DNA of 64,000 bases from an uncultured Treponema sp. (lineage in GTDB: Bacteria; Spirochaetota; Spirochaetia; Treponematales; Treponemataceae), in contig CALFIX010000031.1 in the NCBI GenBank assembly GCA_937877515.1, positions 30,438 to 94,437 of the forward strand. Direction: 5' to 3'. Positions 26,251 through 34,817 of this stretch are shown in pieces (within the stretch, counting starts at the first letter, position 1; each line of letters begins with the position of its first letter). Made by a program: the position numbers and the translations under genes. A model generated the notes under the pieces. It worked only from the letters and a program-made list of their open reading frames with translations, searched no databases and had not been told where the DNA came from.

Positions 26251-27432
26251 ATGAGTGATGCAATTTTTGAAAAAGCTGCAGATTTTACATTTGATGCACC
26301 TTTGGAAAATGATTTTTCATTAGACCCGAAAGAAGAAGATGGAGTTGCTTCTGAAATAAGTGAACTTTCAAAAAAAGGTTATGCTCTTCTTAAGGAAAAC
26401 AGAATTCAAGACGCAAAAGATACGTTTAAGCAGATTTTAGACATTGAAGATAACAATAATTATGCATTAGTAGGTCTTGGCGACAGCGAAAGAAAACAGG
26501 GGCATTTCAGAGATGCTGTTAACTATTATGAAAAATGCCTTTCATGCCATCCAGGAAACAATTATGCGCTCTTTGGACTTGCAGACTGCTATAAAGCACT
26601 GAATCAGTATCATAAAGCTATAGATATCTGGGAACAGTATCTTGTTCATGATGACAGAAACATTACAGTTCTTACACGTGTTGCAGATGCATACAGAAAA
26701 ATCCGTGATTTTAAAAAGAGCAAGCAGCTTTACTTACAGGTTTTAGAGATGGAAGAAAACAATCCTTATGCTTTAATCGGGCTTGGACACCTCCACTATG
26801 ACTTTAAGGAATACCGTGATGCACTTTACTATTGGACAAGAATGTTTGATGTAAATCCTCAAGATGTAGACATTAGAGTTCTTACTTCCATTGGTAACTG
26901 CCACAGAAAATTAAAGACTTTTGACAGAGGTCTTGAATACTTTGAAAGGGCGCTGGAAATGGATCCTAAAAACTTCTATGCCCTCTTTGGAATGGCAGAC
27001 TGTTACCGCGGTATGAATCAGCAGTTCCGCTCAATAGAATATTGGAACAAAATATTAGAAATTGACCCTAACAACAAAGTAATTTTAACACGTGCAGGCG
27101 ATGCTTACAGAAACACAGGCGACTACAAAACAGCTGCCTCTTACTATAACCATGCAATGGATATAGATTTTGACATTTATGCAGCATTAGGATTAGCCCT
27201 TATCTGTAAAGGAGAAGGAAAATACGAAGAAGCCGTAGAACGCCTTTCCAACCTTATCAGAAATGACGAAAAAAATTACAGGCTTTACATAGACTTAGCA
27301 GACTGCTATCTGCGCATGAATCAAAAGCAAAAAGCTATAGACACATTGAAATCTTTCCAAAAACAAGGTATAAGAAGTCAGGCTATAAGCGAAATGCTGG
27401 AAAAACTAGAATTCAACAAACCTGTTTACTAA
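26251..27432 (+). CDS. Large TPR-repeat protein
   Basis: The 393-aa cytoplasmic protein consists of about nine to ten consecutive tetratricopeptide repeats from residue 30 to 385, unusually regular: NNYALVGLGDSERKQGHF, NNYALFGLADCYKALNQY, NPYALIGLGHLHYDFKEY and NFYALFGMADCYRGMNQQ recur with 34-residue spacing, alternating with ...ILTRAGDAYR-type units. This alternation means the repeats arose as a two-TPR unit. It lies 2 bp after a small helical gene. TPR scaffolds bind partner proteins; the partner is not identifiable. Confidence 0.88.
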   Translation: MSDAIFEKAADFTFDAPLENDFSLDPKEEDGVASEISELSKKGYALLKENRIQDAKDTFKQILDIEDNNNYALVGLGDSERKQGHFRDAVNYYEKCLSCHPGNNYALFGLADCYKALNQYHKAIDIWEQYLVHDDRNITVLTRVADAYRKIRDFKKSKQLYLQVLEMEENNPYALIGLGHLHYDFKEYRDALYYWTRMFDVNPQDVDIRVLTSIGNCHRKLKTFDRGLEYFERALEMDPKNFYALFGMADCYRGMNQQFRSIEYWNKILEIDPNNKVILTRAGDAYRNTGDYKTAASYYNHAMDIDFDIYAALGLALICKGEGKYEEAVERLSNLIRNDEKNYRLYIDLADCYLRMNQKQKAIDTLKSFQKQGIRSQAISEMLEKLEFNKPVY

Positions 27433-27474
27433 TGTTAAATTGCATTTTGAAGTAGCCACATTACAGGAAACATT

Positions 27475-28500
27475 ATGCAGGAAAAAATATCCATTGTCTC
27501 TCTTTTACCGGAAGAAATTTCTAGTGCCTTAAATTTGTCGCCAGCTTTTAGAGGTAAGCAGATTTTTAAATGGATTTCTAAAGGCGTACAAAGCTTTGAT
27601 GAGATGACAAACATAGACAAGGCAACCAGAGAACTATTAAAAGAAAAAGCTACGCTTCGCACGTCAAAAGTTTCTCAGGTTTTAAAAGACCCGGACGGAA
27701 CCATAAAGCTTCAAATCACCCTTTTCGACAACCTTGCAATTGAAACAGTTTTACTTACAGACAAAGAAGGAAGAAAAACAGCTTGTGTAAGCTCTCAGGC
27801 CGGCTGTGCCATGGGATGTGCTTTTTGCCAGACTGGCCAGTTAGGACTTGCAAGAAATCTTACAGCCGGAGAAATCATAGAAGAATTCTTTTACATGGAA
27901 AAAGAAGCAGGAACACTGGACAACATTGTATTTATGGGCATGGGAGAACCCATGCAGAATCTAAAAGAAATCAGAAAAGCTCTGGACGTCTTAACTCACA
28001 AAGAAGGCAGGGCTTTAAGTTCCAGGCGCATTACGCTTAGCACAAGTGGACTTACGAAAGGAATTTATGATCTGGCAGACAACGGACCTGGCCTGCGCCT
28101 TGCAGTTTCTCTAACAACAGCAGATTCAGAACTGAGAGAAAGTTTAATGCCTGTTACAAAAGGGAATCCCCTCCCAGAACTAAAAAAAGCCATAGCCTAC
28201 TATATAAAAAAAACAGGTAAAAGAGTAACATTAGAGGCTGCCCTGCTTTCCGGACAGAATACAAGCGAGCAAAGTGCAAAACGCATGGTAGAATTTGCAA
28301 AAGGCTTAGACGTATACATAAACTTAATTCCATGGAACCCTGTTCCCGGCTTAGATTTTAAAACTCCTTCGAGCTCTGAATGTAAGTTCTTTATACAGTA
28401 CCTTGAAAAAAACGGTCTTAATGTAAATTTAAGAACAAGACGAGGCACAAAAATAGGTGGTGCTTGTGGTCAATTAGGAAGAACAAAAGAAAAAATTTAA
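27475..28500 (+). CDS. rlmN: 23S rRNA/tRNA adenine C2-methyltransferase RlmN
   Basis: Radical-SAM enzyme that methylates C2 of A2503 in 23S rRNA and A37 in some tRNAs. The 341-aa protein has the iron-sulphur motif CxxxCxxC as CAMGCAFC (about 111-118), the family's GMGEPMQN, and the methyl-carrying Cys in GGACGQLG near the C-terminus. I judge it RlmN and not the resistance enzyme Cfr, as the chromosomal setting and length are those of a housekeeping gene. The ribosome-binding site (AGGAAA) is weak. Confidence 0.95.
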   Translation: MQEKISIVSLLPEEISSALNLSPAFRGKQIFKWISKGVQSFDEMTNIDKATRELLKEKATLRTSKVSQVLKDPDGTIKLQITLFDNLAIETVLLTDKEGRKTACVSSQAGCAMGCAFCQTGQLGLARNLTAGEIIEEFFYMEKEAGTLDNIVFMGMGEPMQNLKEIRKALDVLTHKEGRALSSRRITLSTSGLTKGIYDLADNGPGLRLAVSLTTADSELRESLMPVTKGNPLPELKKAIAYYIKKTGKRVTLEAALLSGQNTSEQSAKRMVEFAKGLDVYINLIPWNPVPGLDFKTPSSSECKFFIQYLEKNGLNVNLRTRRGTKIGGACGQLGRTKEKI

Positions 28501-28516
28501 GAAAATATCTTGAAAC

Positions 28517-28547
28517 TTTTCTTGTATTTCCTTAAAATACAAGAAAA
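28517..28547. repeat. 13-bp AT-rich inverted repeat
   Basis: Perfect arms TTTTCTTGTATTT (28517-28529) and AAATACAAGAAAA (28535-28547) around a 5-nt centre, in the 69-bp gap between rlmN and the HMA-like gene. There is no T-run after it on either strand, so it is not a standard terminator; it may be an operator or an mRNA end structure. Confidence 0.6.
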
Positions 28548-28569
28548 TCTTATCCAGTAGGAGATCCAA

Positions 28570-28779
28570 ATGCAAAAGAAGATTTACGTTGTTGGCATGG
28601 ATGATGCCGAAACTGCTGCAAAAGTAGACGCAGCTTGTAAAGCTGTTGCAGGAGTTACAAGCGTTACTTCTAGTGCAGAAAAATGTCAGGTAATGGTAGA
28701 CTTTGACGAAGGAACTGCTGGAATAGAAGATGCCATAAACGCAGCCATTGCTTCTGCAGGTGTTACAACTTTAGGCTGA
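28570..28779 (+). CDS. Small HMA-like (ferredoxin-fold) protein without the metal cysteines
   Basis: The 69-aa protein follows the beta-alpha-beta-beta-alpha-beta plan of heavy-metal-associated domains: KIYVVGMDD..., a helix AAKVDAACKAVAGV, strands TSVTSSAEKC and QVMVDFDEG, helix IEDAINAAIASAGV. The GMTCxxC metal loop is replaced by GMDDAET, so copper binding by the usual pair is not possible. GGAG lies 8 nt before the ATG. The hydroxyacid dehydrogenase starts 18 bp downstream. Role unknown. Confidence 0.7.
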   Translation: MQKKIYVVGMDDAETAAKVDAACKAVAGVTSVTSSAEKCQVMVDFDEGTAGIEDAINAAIASAGVTTLG

Positions 28780-28797
28780 TTTCTTCCCTCAAAAAAA

Positions 28798-29748
28798 ATG
28801 AAAATCACTGTCTTAGATGGAAATGCACTTAACCCGGGAGATTTAGACTGGTCTTCCTTAGAAGAGTTTGGTTCTTATAAGGTTTTTCCTCGTACACAAA
28901 AAGAAGATGTCGTATCCCGCATTGCAGACTCCGATGCAATTCTCCTAAACAAAATTTCTATTACAGAAGAAGTATTATCAGCCTGCCCTAACCTAAAATA
29001 TATTGGAGTTCAGGCAACAGGCTACAACGTCATAGACCTGGAGGCATGCCGTAAACACAATGTAACGGTAACAAATGTTCCCTCCTATAGCACTGCCGGT
29101 GTTGCTCAACTAACATTTGCCTTTATAAGTGAAGCCGCCTGCAGAATAAGGGCGCACTCAGAAAGCGTAATGAATGGCGACTGGATAAAATGTCCTGATT
29201 TCTGCTATCAGAAAGCACCGCTCACAGAATTGGAAGGAAAAACTTTAGGCATATTTGGGTACGGAAGCATAGGAAAAAAAGTTGCAGCAATTGCAGAAGC
29301 TTACGGAATGAACATTCTTACAACAACAAGAACCGTAAAGGAAGACACGCCTAATCCCGTTACATTTGAAACTCTTTTAAGCGAAAGTGACATACTTACA
29401 CTTCACGCACCCCTAACAGAAAAAACAAAAGGAATAATAAACATTTCTACCCTAAGCAAAATGAAAAAATCAGCGTGGCTTATAAATACGGCAAGAGGTG
29501 CCTTTGTAAACGAAAAAGAACTTGCAGAAGCATTAAAAAATAACATAATAGCTTTTTATGCAGCAGATGTTATTTCTGAAGAACCCATGCTTAAAGAAAA
29601 TCCGCTTTTAACCGTTCCAAAAGAAAAAATACTTCTTACACCTCATATTGCATGGGCTGCAAAAGAAACAAGAGAAAGACTTTTAAAAATAGTTATTGAA
29701 AATTTAAGGGGCTGGGTAAATGGAAAACCTCAAAACGTGGTTTCATAA
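28798..29748 (+). CDS. D-isomer-specific 2-hydroxyacid dehydrogenase
   Basis: NAD(P)-dependent reduction of a 2-keto acid to the D-2-hydroxy acid. The 316-aa protein has the Rossmann motif GIFGYGSIGKKVA (about 151-163), the catalytic Arg in LINTARGAF, a Glu and the catalytic His in TPHIAWAAKETR. The closest group by these motifs is the glycerate/hydroxypyruvate reductase type, but substrate is not certain. No clear ribosome-binding site is seen and the ATG follows the HMA-like gene by 18 bp. The leuC promoter begins 11 bp after its stop. Confidence 0.88.
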   Translation: MKITVLDGNALNPGDLDWSSLEEFGSYKVFPRTQKEDVVSRIADSDAILLNKISITEEVLSACPNLKYIGVQATGYNVIDLEACRKHNVTVTNVPSYSTAGVAQLTFAFISEAACRIRAHSESVMNGDWIKCPDFCYQKAPLTELEGKTLGIFGYGSIGKKVAAIAEAYGMNILTTTRTVKEDTPNPVTFETLLSESDILTLHAPLTEKTKGIINISTLSKMKKSAWLINTARGAFVNEKELAEALKNNIIAFYAADVISEEPMLKENPLLTVPKEKILLTPHIAWAAKETRERLLKIVIENLRGWVNGKPQNVVS

Positions 29749-29758
29749 GCATAACCAC

Positions 29759-29787
29759 TTGAAACATTTATCAATACTACATATACT
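29759..29787 (+). promoter_or_regulatory. Promoter of leuC
   Basis: TTGAAA (29759-29764), 17-nt spacer, TATACT (29782-29787), 25 nt before the leuC ATG, which also has an AGAGGA ribosome-binding site. Confidence 0.65.
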
Positions 29788-29812
29788 TAAGTAAAATTAA
29801 AGAGGAAATATT

Positions 29813-31099
29813 ATGGGAAAGACAATCGCTCAGAAAATTTTTGCTTCACACTTAGTAGACACACCTTTTGAAGGAACAAACATTTTAAAGTTAGACAGAG
29901 TTTTCTGCCACGAAATCACAACTCCAATTGCAATCAATGACCTTGTAGACCGCAAGATGGACAAGGTATTTGACCCTACAAAGATTAAAGCTGTAATTGA
30001 TCACGTAACTCCGGCAAAAGATTCAAAATGTGCCATGCAGGAAAAAATCCTCCGGGAATGGGCTGGCCGCAACAACATAAAAGATTTTTTTGACATTGGT
30101 GCAAACGGTGTATGCCACGCAATCTTTCCGGAAAAAGGTTTTGTCCGCCCTGGCTTTACAGTAATCATGGGAGACAGCCACACCTGTACTCACGGTGCAT
30201 TTGGCGCATTTGCAGCAGGTGTCGGAACAACAGACCTTGAAGTAGGCATTTTAAAAGGCGTATGTTCTTTCCGCGAACCAAAAGCAATAAAGTTTGTATT
30301 AAACGGAAAGCTTCCAGAAGGTGTTTACGCAAAAGACGTCATTCTCTTTTTAATCGGACGGATTGGCGTAAACGGTGCAACTAACTGTGTAACAGAATTT
30401 ACAGGCCCTGTCGTAGATGCAATGAGCATGGAAGAACGCATGACTCTCTGCAACATGGCAGTTGAGGCAGGTGCTACAAGTGGAATCTGCTTCCCGGACA
30501 TGACAACAGTTGAATACCTCTGGCCTTTCATAAAGGATGAGTTTGCTTCAAAAGAAGACGCCCTCAAAGAGTACTCAAAGTGGGTAGACGATGAGGACGC
30601 AGAATATGAAAAAGTATACACTTACGATCTTTCTTCTCTTGAGCCTGTATGTACAATCAACTACAAGCCAGACCAGATTAAAAAAGTAAGCGAGATGAAA
30701 GGAACAAAAGTTAACCAGGTTTACATCGGAAGCTGTACAAACGGCCGCCTCTCAGACCTTCGCGTTGCTGCAAAAATCCTTGAAGGAAAGCACATTGCAC
30801 CAGGCGTTCGTGGAATCGTTAGCCCTGCGACTCCAAAAATCTACAGCGATGCGCTCGAAGAAGGAATCATAAAAATCTTTATGGACTCGGGATTCTGTGT
30901 TACAAACCCAACCTGCGGTGCCTGTCTTGGAATGAGTAACGGCGTTTTGGCAGAAGGAGAAGTTTGTGCCTCTACAACAAACCGAAACTTTAACGGACGC
31001 ATGGGAAAAGGCGGAATGGTTCACTTAATGAGCCCTGCGACAGCGGCTGCAACTGCAATAGCAGGCACAATCGTAAACTCAGAAAATTTCAAAGGGTAA
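29813..31099 (+). CDS. leuC: 3-isopropylmalate dehydratase large subunit (LeuC/HacA type)
   Basis: Aconitase-family dehydratase large subunit. The [4Fe-4S] ligands are visible as Cys in GSCTNGR (near 308) and the pair in TCGAC (near 368 and 371); the family motifs GDSHTCTHGAFGAF and SPATAAATAIAG are also present. At 428 aa it belongs to the shorter LeuC2/HacA-like group, in which leucine-pathway, homoaconitase and methylmalate-type substrates occur. No leuA or leuB lies in the window, so a role outside leucine synthesis is possible. The small subunit follows after a hairpin-bearing gap. Confidence 0.9.
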   Translation: MGKTIAQKIFASHLVDTPFEGTNILKLDRVFCHEITTPIAINDLVDRKMDKVFDPTKIKAVIDHVTPAKDSKCAMQEKILREWAGRNNIKDFFDIGANGVCHAIFPEKGFVRPGFTVIMGDSHTCTHGAFGAFAAGVGTTDLEVGILKGVCSFREPKAIKFVLNGKLPEGVYAKDVILFLIGRIGVNGATNCVTEFTGPVVDAMSMEERMTLCNMAVEAGATSGICFPDMTTVEYLWPFIKDEFASKEDALKEYSKWVDDEDAEYEKVYTYDLSSLEPVCTINYKPDQIKKVSEMKGTKVNQVYIGSCTNGRLSDLRVAAKILEGKHIAPGVRGIVSPATPKIYSDALEEGIIKIFMDSGFCVTNPTCGACLGMSNGVLAEGEVCASTTNRNFNGRMGKGGMVHLMSPATAAATAIAGTIVNSENFKG

Positions 31100-31117
31100 T
31101 TTTTTATCTAAACAAAG

Positions 31118-31157
31118 ACAGTTAAGGCATAGTTTTTAGAACTTGAGCCTTAACTGT
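31118..31157 (+). repeat. 11-bp stem between leuC and leuD
   Basis: Perfect arms ACAGTTAAGGC (31118-31128) and GCCTTAACTGT (31147-31157) with an 18-nt loop. There is no T-run, so this is more likely an mRNA-stability or attenuation structure than a simple terminator. The rest of the 156-bp gap is AT-rich and holds the leuD ribosome-binding site. Confidence 0.65.
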
Positions 31158-31255
31158 GATGGTGCGTTTCAATTAAAAAAACTGATTTTTCTTTGCTTTT
31201 TTATGAAAAATGTGCTATCTTAAAATAAACAATTCTTAAATTGTGGGAGAAAACC

Positions 31256-31789
31256 ATGAAACAATTTGGCGGAGACGTTCTTTTCTTAGACCGTTCAGAC
31301 ATCAACACAGACGAGATTATTCCTGCAAAATACCTCACTGAAAACACAAAGCAGGCATTGCAACCTTATCTTCTTGAGGACTTAAAGCTTGACGGCTTTA
31401 ACCCAAAGACTGATGTTCCTGGTAAAAAAGTTATTATCACACGCGAAAACTTTGGCTGTGGTTCAAGCCGAGAGCATGCACCTTGGGCTTTAGAAGTAAA
31501 CGGAATTTACTGTGTGATTGCCGTAAACTTTGCGCGTATTTTCCGCCAGAACATGTACAACTGCGGACTTTTGGCACTGGACATGAGCAAAAAGGACATA
31601 GACGATATGTTCCGCACTTTTGCAGATAAAGACACTCAGTGTAAGATTGAACAAAAGGAAGACGGCACCTGGAAGGTAAAGCTCATTGCAGGAAGCCTTT
31701 CTAAGAGTTATCCTTTTACACTTGAAGGTTTTGAAAAGGCCCTCATAGAAAACGAAGGCTGGATTGGCTACGCAAACAATAAATACTAA
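31256..31789 (+). CDS. leuD: 3-isopropylmalate dehydratase small subunit (LeuD/HacB type)
   Basis: Swivel-domain subunit that completes the aconitase-like active site. Key motifs: DRSDINTDEIIPAKYL near the start and FGCGSSREHAPWAL near 64-77, with the catalytic Ser. The start ATG at 31256 is chosen because GGGAGA (31245-31250) lies 5 nt before it; an in-frame TTG at 31241 overlaps that site. The protein is 177 aa. Its separation from leuC by 156 bp is longer than in most bacteria. Confidence 0.9.
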   Translation: MKQFGGDVLFLDRSDINTDEIIPAKYLTENTKQALQPYLLEDLKLDGFNPKTDVPGKKVIITRENFGCGSSREHAPWALEVNGIYCVIAVNFARIFRQNMYNCGLLALDMSKKDIDDMFRTFADKDTQCKIEQKEDGTWKVKLIAGSLSKSYPFTLEGFEKALIENEGWIGYANNKY

Positions 31790-31812
31790 TCATCTGGTTT
31801 AGAATTTTGCAT

Positions 31813-31846
31813 ACCCTGAAGCTTTTTAGTTTCAGGGTTTTTTTTA
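31813..31846 (+). terminator. Terminator of leuD
   Basis: Stem ACCCTGAA / TTTCAGGGT (with the loop GCTTTTTAG) followed by eight T's. Intrinsic terminator on the plus strand; it also abuts the 3' end of the convergent cytidylate-kinase-like gene. Confidence 0.85.
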
Positions 31847-31849
31847 TTT

Positions 31850-32413
31850 TCAGTTCTTTTCTATAAGGTCCTTTGAAAGAGCAAAATCTAAAATCTGCTC
31901 CACAATTTGTTCTGGAGTATACAACGCGGTATCTATTTTTAAATCTGCAAAATCATAATCATTATTGTCTATTTTATAAAGCTTTAAATAGCGGCGGCTA
32001 TCCTCGCTGTCACGCATAGCAGTAAAGCTTTTTATTTTTTCTAAATCCCCCCCTTCCCGGTTTAAAATTCTACGTGCCCTAACTTCATCATCTGCTTTTA
32101 GATATACTTTTATATCAGCTTCTTTTAGCATCCATATTGCAAGACGGCTGCCCAAAACACAAGACTCAGAGAGTGCAAGTTCTACCTGTCTTGTATCGAC
32201 TGTAACATCATAACTGTCATCTGTTTTTGCATTTTCTATAACCTGGGCTAAAGTTAACCCTTTTTCCTGTGCAAGCTGCCGGAATGTAAAATTTATAAGC
32301 TTTACACCAAGCTTTTTTGAAAGAAGTGTACTGACAGTTGTATTACCGCAGCCACTTTTTCCACTTATTGCAATACGTAATCCACTTTTACTTTTTATTT
32401 TGTAGTCTGACAT
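31850..32413 (-). CDS. Cytidylate kinase-like P-loop kinase
   Basis: The 187-aa protein has Walker A GKSGCGNTTVS (about 18-28), the family's CxDTRQVELAL-like region (VDTRQVELALSES), a lid with DEVRARRILNREGG and a DxDxxDLxIDT-like end (YDFADLKIDT). These features match the short (archaeal-type) cytidylate kinases, which phosphorylate CMP. Assignment to the superfamily is firm; CMP as substrate is inferred. GAGGAG precedes the ATG. It follows yicC by 14 bp. Confidence 0.8.
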   Translation of the reverse strand: MSDYKIKSKSGLRIAISGKSGCGNTTVSTLLSKKLGVKLINFTFRQLAQEKGLTLAQVIENAKTDDSYDVTVDTRQVELALSESCVLGSRLAIWMLKEADIKVYLKADDEVRARRILNREGGDLEKIKSFTAMRDSEDSRRYLKLYKIDNNDYDFADLKIDTALYTPEQIVEQILDFALSKDLIEKN

Positions 32414-32427
32414 ATAAAACTCCTCTA

Positions 32428-33297
32428 CTACTCTACATTTTTACTTTGTTCTCTTATATTTTCTAGAGCATCTTTTGCTTTTATTACCATAGCTCCAACT
32501 TCTGTAAATTGATTTTTACTTCCAATGGTATTTATTTCGCGGTTTGCTTCCTGGCAAATAAAATCCAGCCGTTTTCCAGGAACTGGATTTTCTAAAAGCT
32601 CTGAACGAATAGCTTTTAAATGGCTTTGTAAACGTATAATTTCTTCATTTATGGTATACTTTACAAGCATTGCTGCAGTTTCCTGCATAATACGGTTTTC
32701 GTCTGCATGCTCACCTAAAAGCTCATTAAATTTTCTTGTAATTATTTCTTTAAACTTCTCTTCCATTTGAGGCTGCCACTCTTTAAAGAAAGAAGCACAC
32801 TCATCCAGTTTTCCAAGCTTTTCAAGTAAATCGTTTTTAAGGTTTTCACCTTCCCTGCTTCTGTCAGAAATAAAACTAGTTAAAACTTCAGAAAAAACTG
32901 ATTCAATTTTTTTCCAGTAAAGTTCGGCATCATATTGATGAGTTATATTTAAAACTCCCTCCTGACTTACAATAAGGCTTAAAGGTATGTCATCTTCACC
33001 TTTACCCAGCGCTTCTGCTATATCTTTTATTGCCTTATAGTAAAGTTTTGCAGCTTCAGGATCAGAAGTTACTGTTGCAGTAGAAGATAAATCTCTTACA
33101 CGTAATGTTACATCAATTTTTCCTCGTACAACTTTTTCGCTAACAGCTTTACGGACTCTAGCTTCTAAAGGATTTAAAAATGGAGGAAGATTTATGTTTA
33201 AATCTAAAAATCTTGAATTAACGCTTTTTATTTCTACAGAAAGTTGTGTATTATCTACAATCACTTCCTTAAAAGCATATCCTGTCATGCTGTTCAT
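32428..33297 (-). CDS. yicC: YicC/YloC-family endoribonuclease
   Basis: The 289-aa protein starts NSMTGYAF, the family hallmark, and ends with the DUF1732 signature (GKRLDFICQEANREINTIGSK...). Members cleave RNA and influence stationary-phase RNA turnover. The gene overlaps murC's stop by 4 bases and is followed closely by the cytidylate-kinase-like gene; in many bacteria yicC is paired with gmk, so here a different nucleotide kinase holds that place. Confidence 0.92.
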   Translation of the reverse strand: MNSMTGYAFKEVIVDNTQLSVEIKSVNSRFLDLNINLPPFLNPLEARVRKAVSEKVVRGKIDVTLRVRDLSSTATVTSDPEAAKLYYKAIKDIAEALGKGEDDIPLSLIVSQEGVLNITHQYDAELYWKKIESVFSEVLTSFISDRSREGENLKNDLLEKLGKLDECASFFKEWQPQMEEKFKEIITRKFNELLGEHADENRIMQETAAMLVKYTINEEIIRLQSHLKAIRSELLENPVPGKRLDFICQEANREINTIGSKNQFTEVGAMVIKAKDALENIREQSKNVE

Positions 33298-34817
33298 TTT
33301 AAAGCCTCCAATATCATCTTTCCAACTTTCCAGTTATCTCCGGCACCCATGGTAACAACAAGATATCCGCCTTTTGTACCACTTGGCTTTTTTAATTCTT
33401 CTAAAATAATTTCAGCGGCTTCAGAAAATTCTTCTGCATAACGAACATCTTTACTATAAGTCTTTGCCCTTTCAGAAAGAAGCTTACCCGAAACTTTTGC
33501 ATTCAATGCATTTTCCCTGGCACTTGCGTAAATTTTATTTATAATCACAATGTCTGCACTTGTAAAACAAGAAGCAAATTCTTCTAGTAAAGCTTCAGTG
33601 CGACTATATGTGTGGCTCATAAAATCTACAATAATTTTATGTTCTTTATAAAAATCTTTAAAACCAGAAAGTGTAGTTTTTATTGCTGTCGGATGATGGC
33701 CGTAATCGTCTAAAACAATAACTTCTTCGCCATTTTGAGTTTTTGCCCTTCCAACAATTTCGCTTCTTCTTTTTCCACCTGCAAAATCTAAAAGAGAAGC
33801 TTTTATTTTTTCTTTATAGTCATCAGGATTTTTTCCGTCAGCTTTTAAAAGTTCATTACACAAAGCAACGGCTCCGCAGGCATTACGGGCGTTATGTGCA
33901 CCCGGCACCTGTAAAGAGCAAAGCCCTAATTTCTGAATGTAAAAATACTGACGACCAGTAGTTAGTTTAATTTTCTGACTATCAAACGTTAGGTCATTCA
34001 CATCATTAACGAACGTTAGTTTGTATTCTCCGATTGCATTTTCGCCATAGCCTACCGTTCGTATGTCATTTCTTCGGCTTTTTGCAAGATTCATTACTTC
34101 TTTTGCACCCTTATCATCTTCACAATAAACAAGAGTGCCACCTAAAGGAAGCTTACAAACATAGTCTACAAAAGCATCTCTTATACTTTCGTAAGTTGGG
34201 TAATAATCCTGATGGTCACTTTCTACAGATGTCAGCAAAATAATACTGGGACAGAAAGACATAAAGTGTCTCTGGTATTCACAGGTTTCTGCAACAAAAT
34301 AATGTTTTTTATCTTTTTCAAAAGATGGAGAAGTCATCGTACAACTATTTCCAAACGAGGAAATTATAGAACCTGCCAGTACCTGACTTGGTAAATCTAA
34401 AGATTTTAAAATTGTACCTGTAAGACCTGTTGTCGTAGTTTTTCCATGAACACCACAAATGCCGGCACTAAAAGCAGCTTTAGAAACTTCTCCCAATGCC
34501 TCTGTGTACAAAAGAAGAGGGAGACCCATTTTTTTAGCGGCAATTAAATCTGGACACTTTTCTACGTTGTAAGCACTTGAATAAATTACATACTGAATGT
34601 CTTTAGTAATATTGGATTCAGAAAAAGAGAGTGCTTTAAGACCAAGCTTTTCTAGAATTTCATCTGTATAAAATCTTTCAGAAACATCACTACCGGTAAT
34701 AACGGCGCCCTGTGCAAAGAGAATTTCCACAAGGGCTGCCATACCAGTTCCCTTAATACCAACAAAGTGAATATGAAGACCTTTAACATCTAAAGGTAAA
34801 ACATTTTGATTTTCCAT
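33294..34817 (-). CDS. murC: UDP-N-acetylmuramate--L-alanine ligase MurC
   Basis: Adds L-Ala to UDP-MurNAc in peptidoglycan synthesis. The 507-aa protein has the N-terminal UDP-binding GIKGTGMAALVEIL (about 16-29), ATP loop CGVHGKTTTTG (about 119-129), the carbamylated/metal region, and a C-terminal domain with DDYGHHPTAIKTTL and the closing LVVTMGAGDNWKVG. Mpl is a relative, but MurG in the same window and the C-terminal motifs favour MurC. It has no Shine-Dalgarno and its ATG coincides with the predicted transcript start. Confidence 0.9.
   Translation of the reverse strand: MENQNVLPLDVKGLHIHFVGIKGTGMAALVEILFAQGAVITGSDVSERFYTDEILEKLGLKALSFSESNITKDIQYVIYSSAYNVEKCPDLIAAKKMGLPLLLYTEALGEVSKAAFSAGICGVHGKTTTTGLTGTILKSLDLPSQVLAGSIISSFGNSCTMTSPSFEKDKKHYFVAETCEYQRHFMSFCPSIILLTSVESDHQDYYPTYESIRDAFVDYVCKLPLGGTLVYCEDDKGAKEVMNLAKSRRNDIRTVGYGENAIGEYKLTFVNDVNDLTFDSQKIKLTTGRQYFYIQKLGLCSLQVPGAHNARNACGAVALCNELLKADGKNPDDYKEKIKASLLDFAGGKRRSEIVGRAKTQNGEEVIVLDDYGHHPTAIKTTLSGFKDFYKEHKIIVDFMSHTYSRTEALLEEFASCFTSADIVIINKIYASARENALNAKVSGKLLSERAKTYSKDVRYAEEFSEAAEIILEELKKPSGTKGGYLVVTMGAGDNWKVGKMILEALK

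Noticed and set aside
27475..28500. Cfr-type antibiotic-resistance methyltransferase
   Set aside because: Cfr and RlmN share the CxxxCxxC motif, but the housekeeping context, length and GMGEPMQN region fit RlmN and no mobile-element signs are present.
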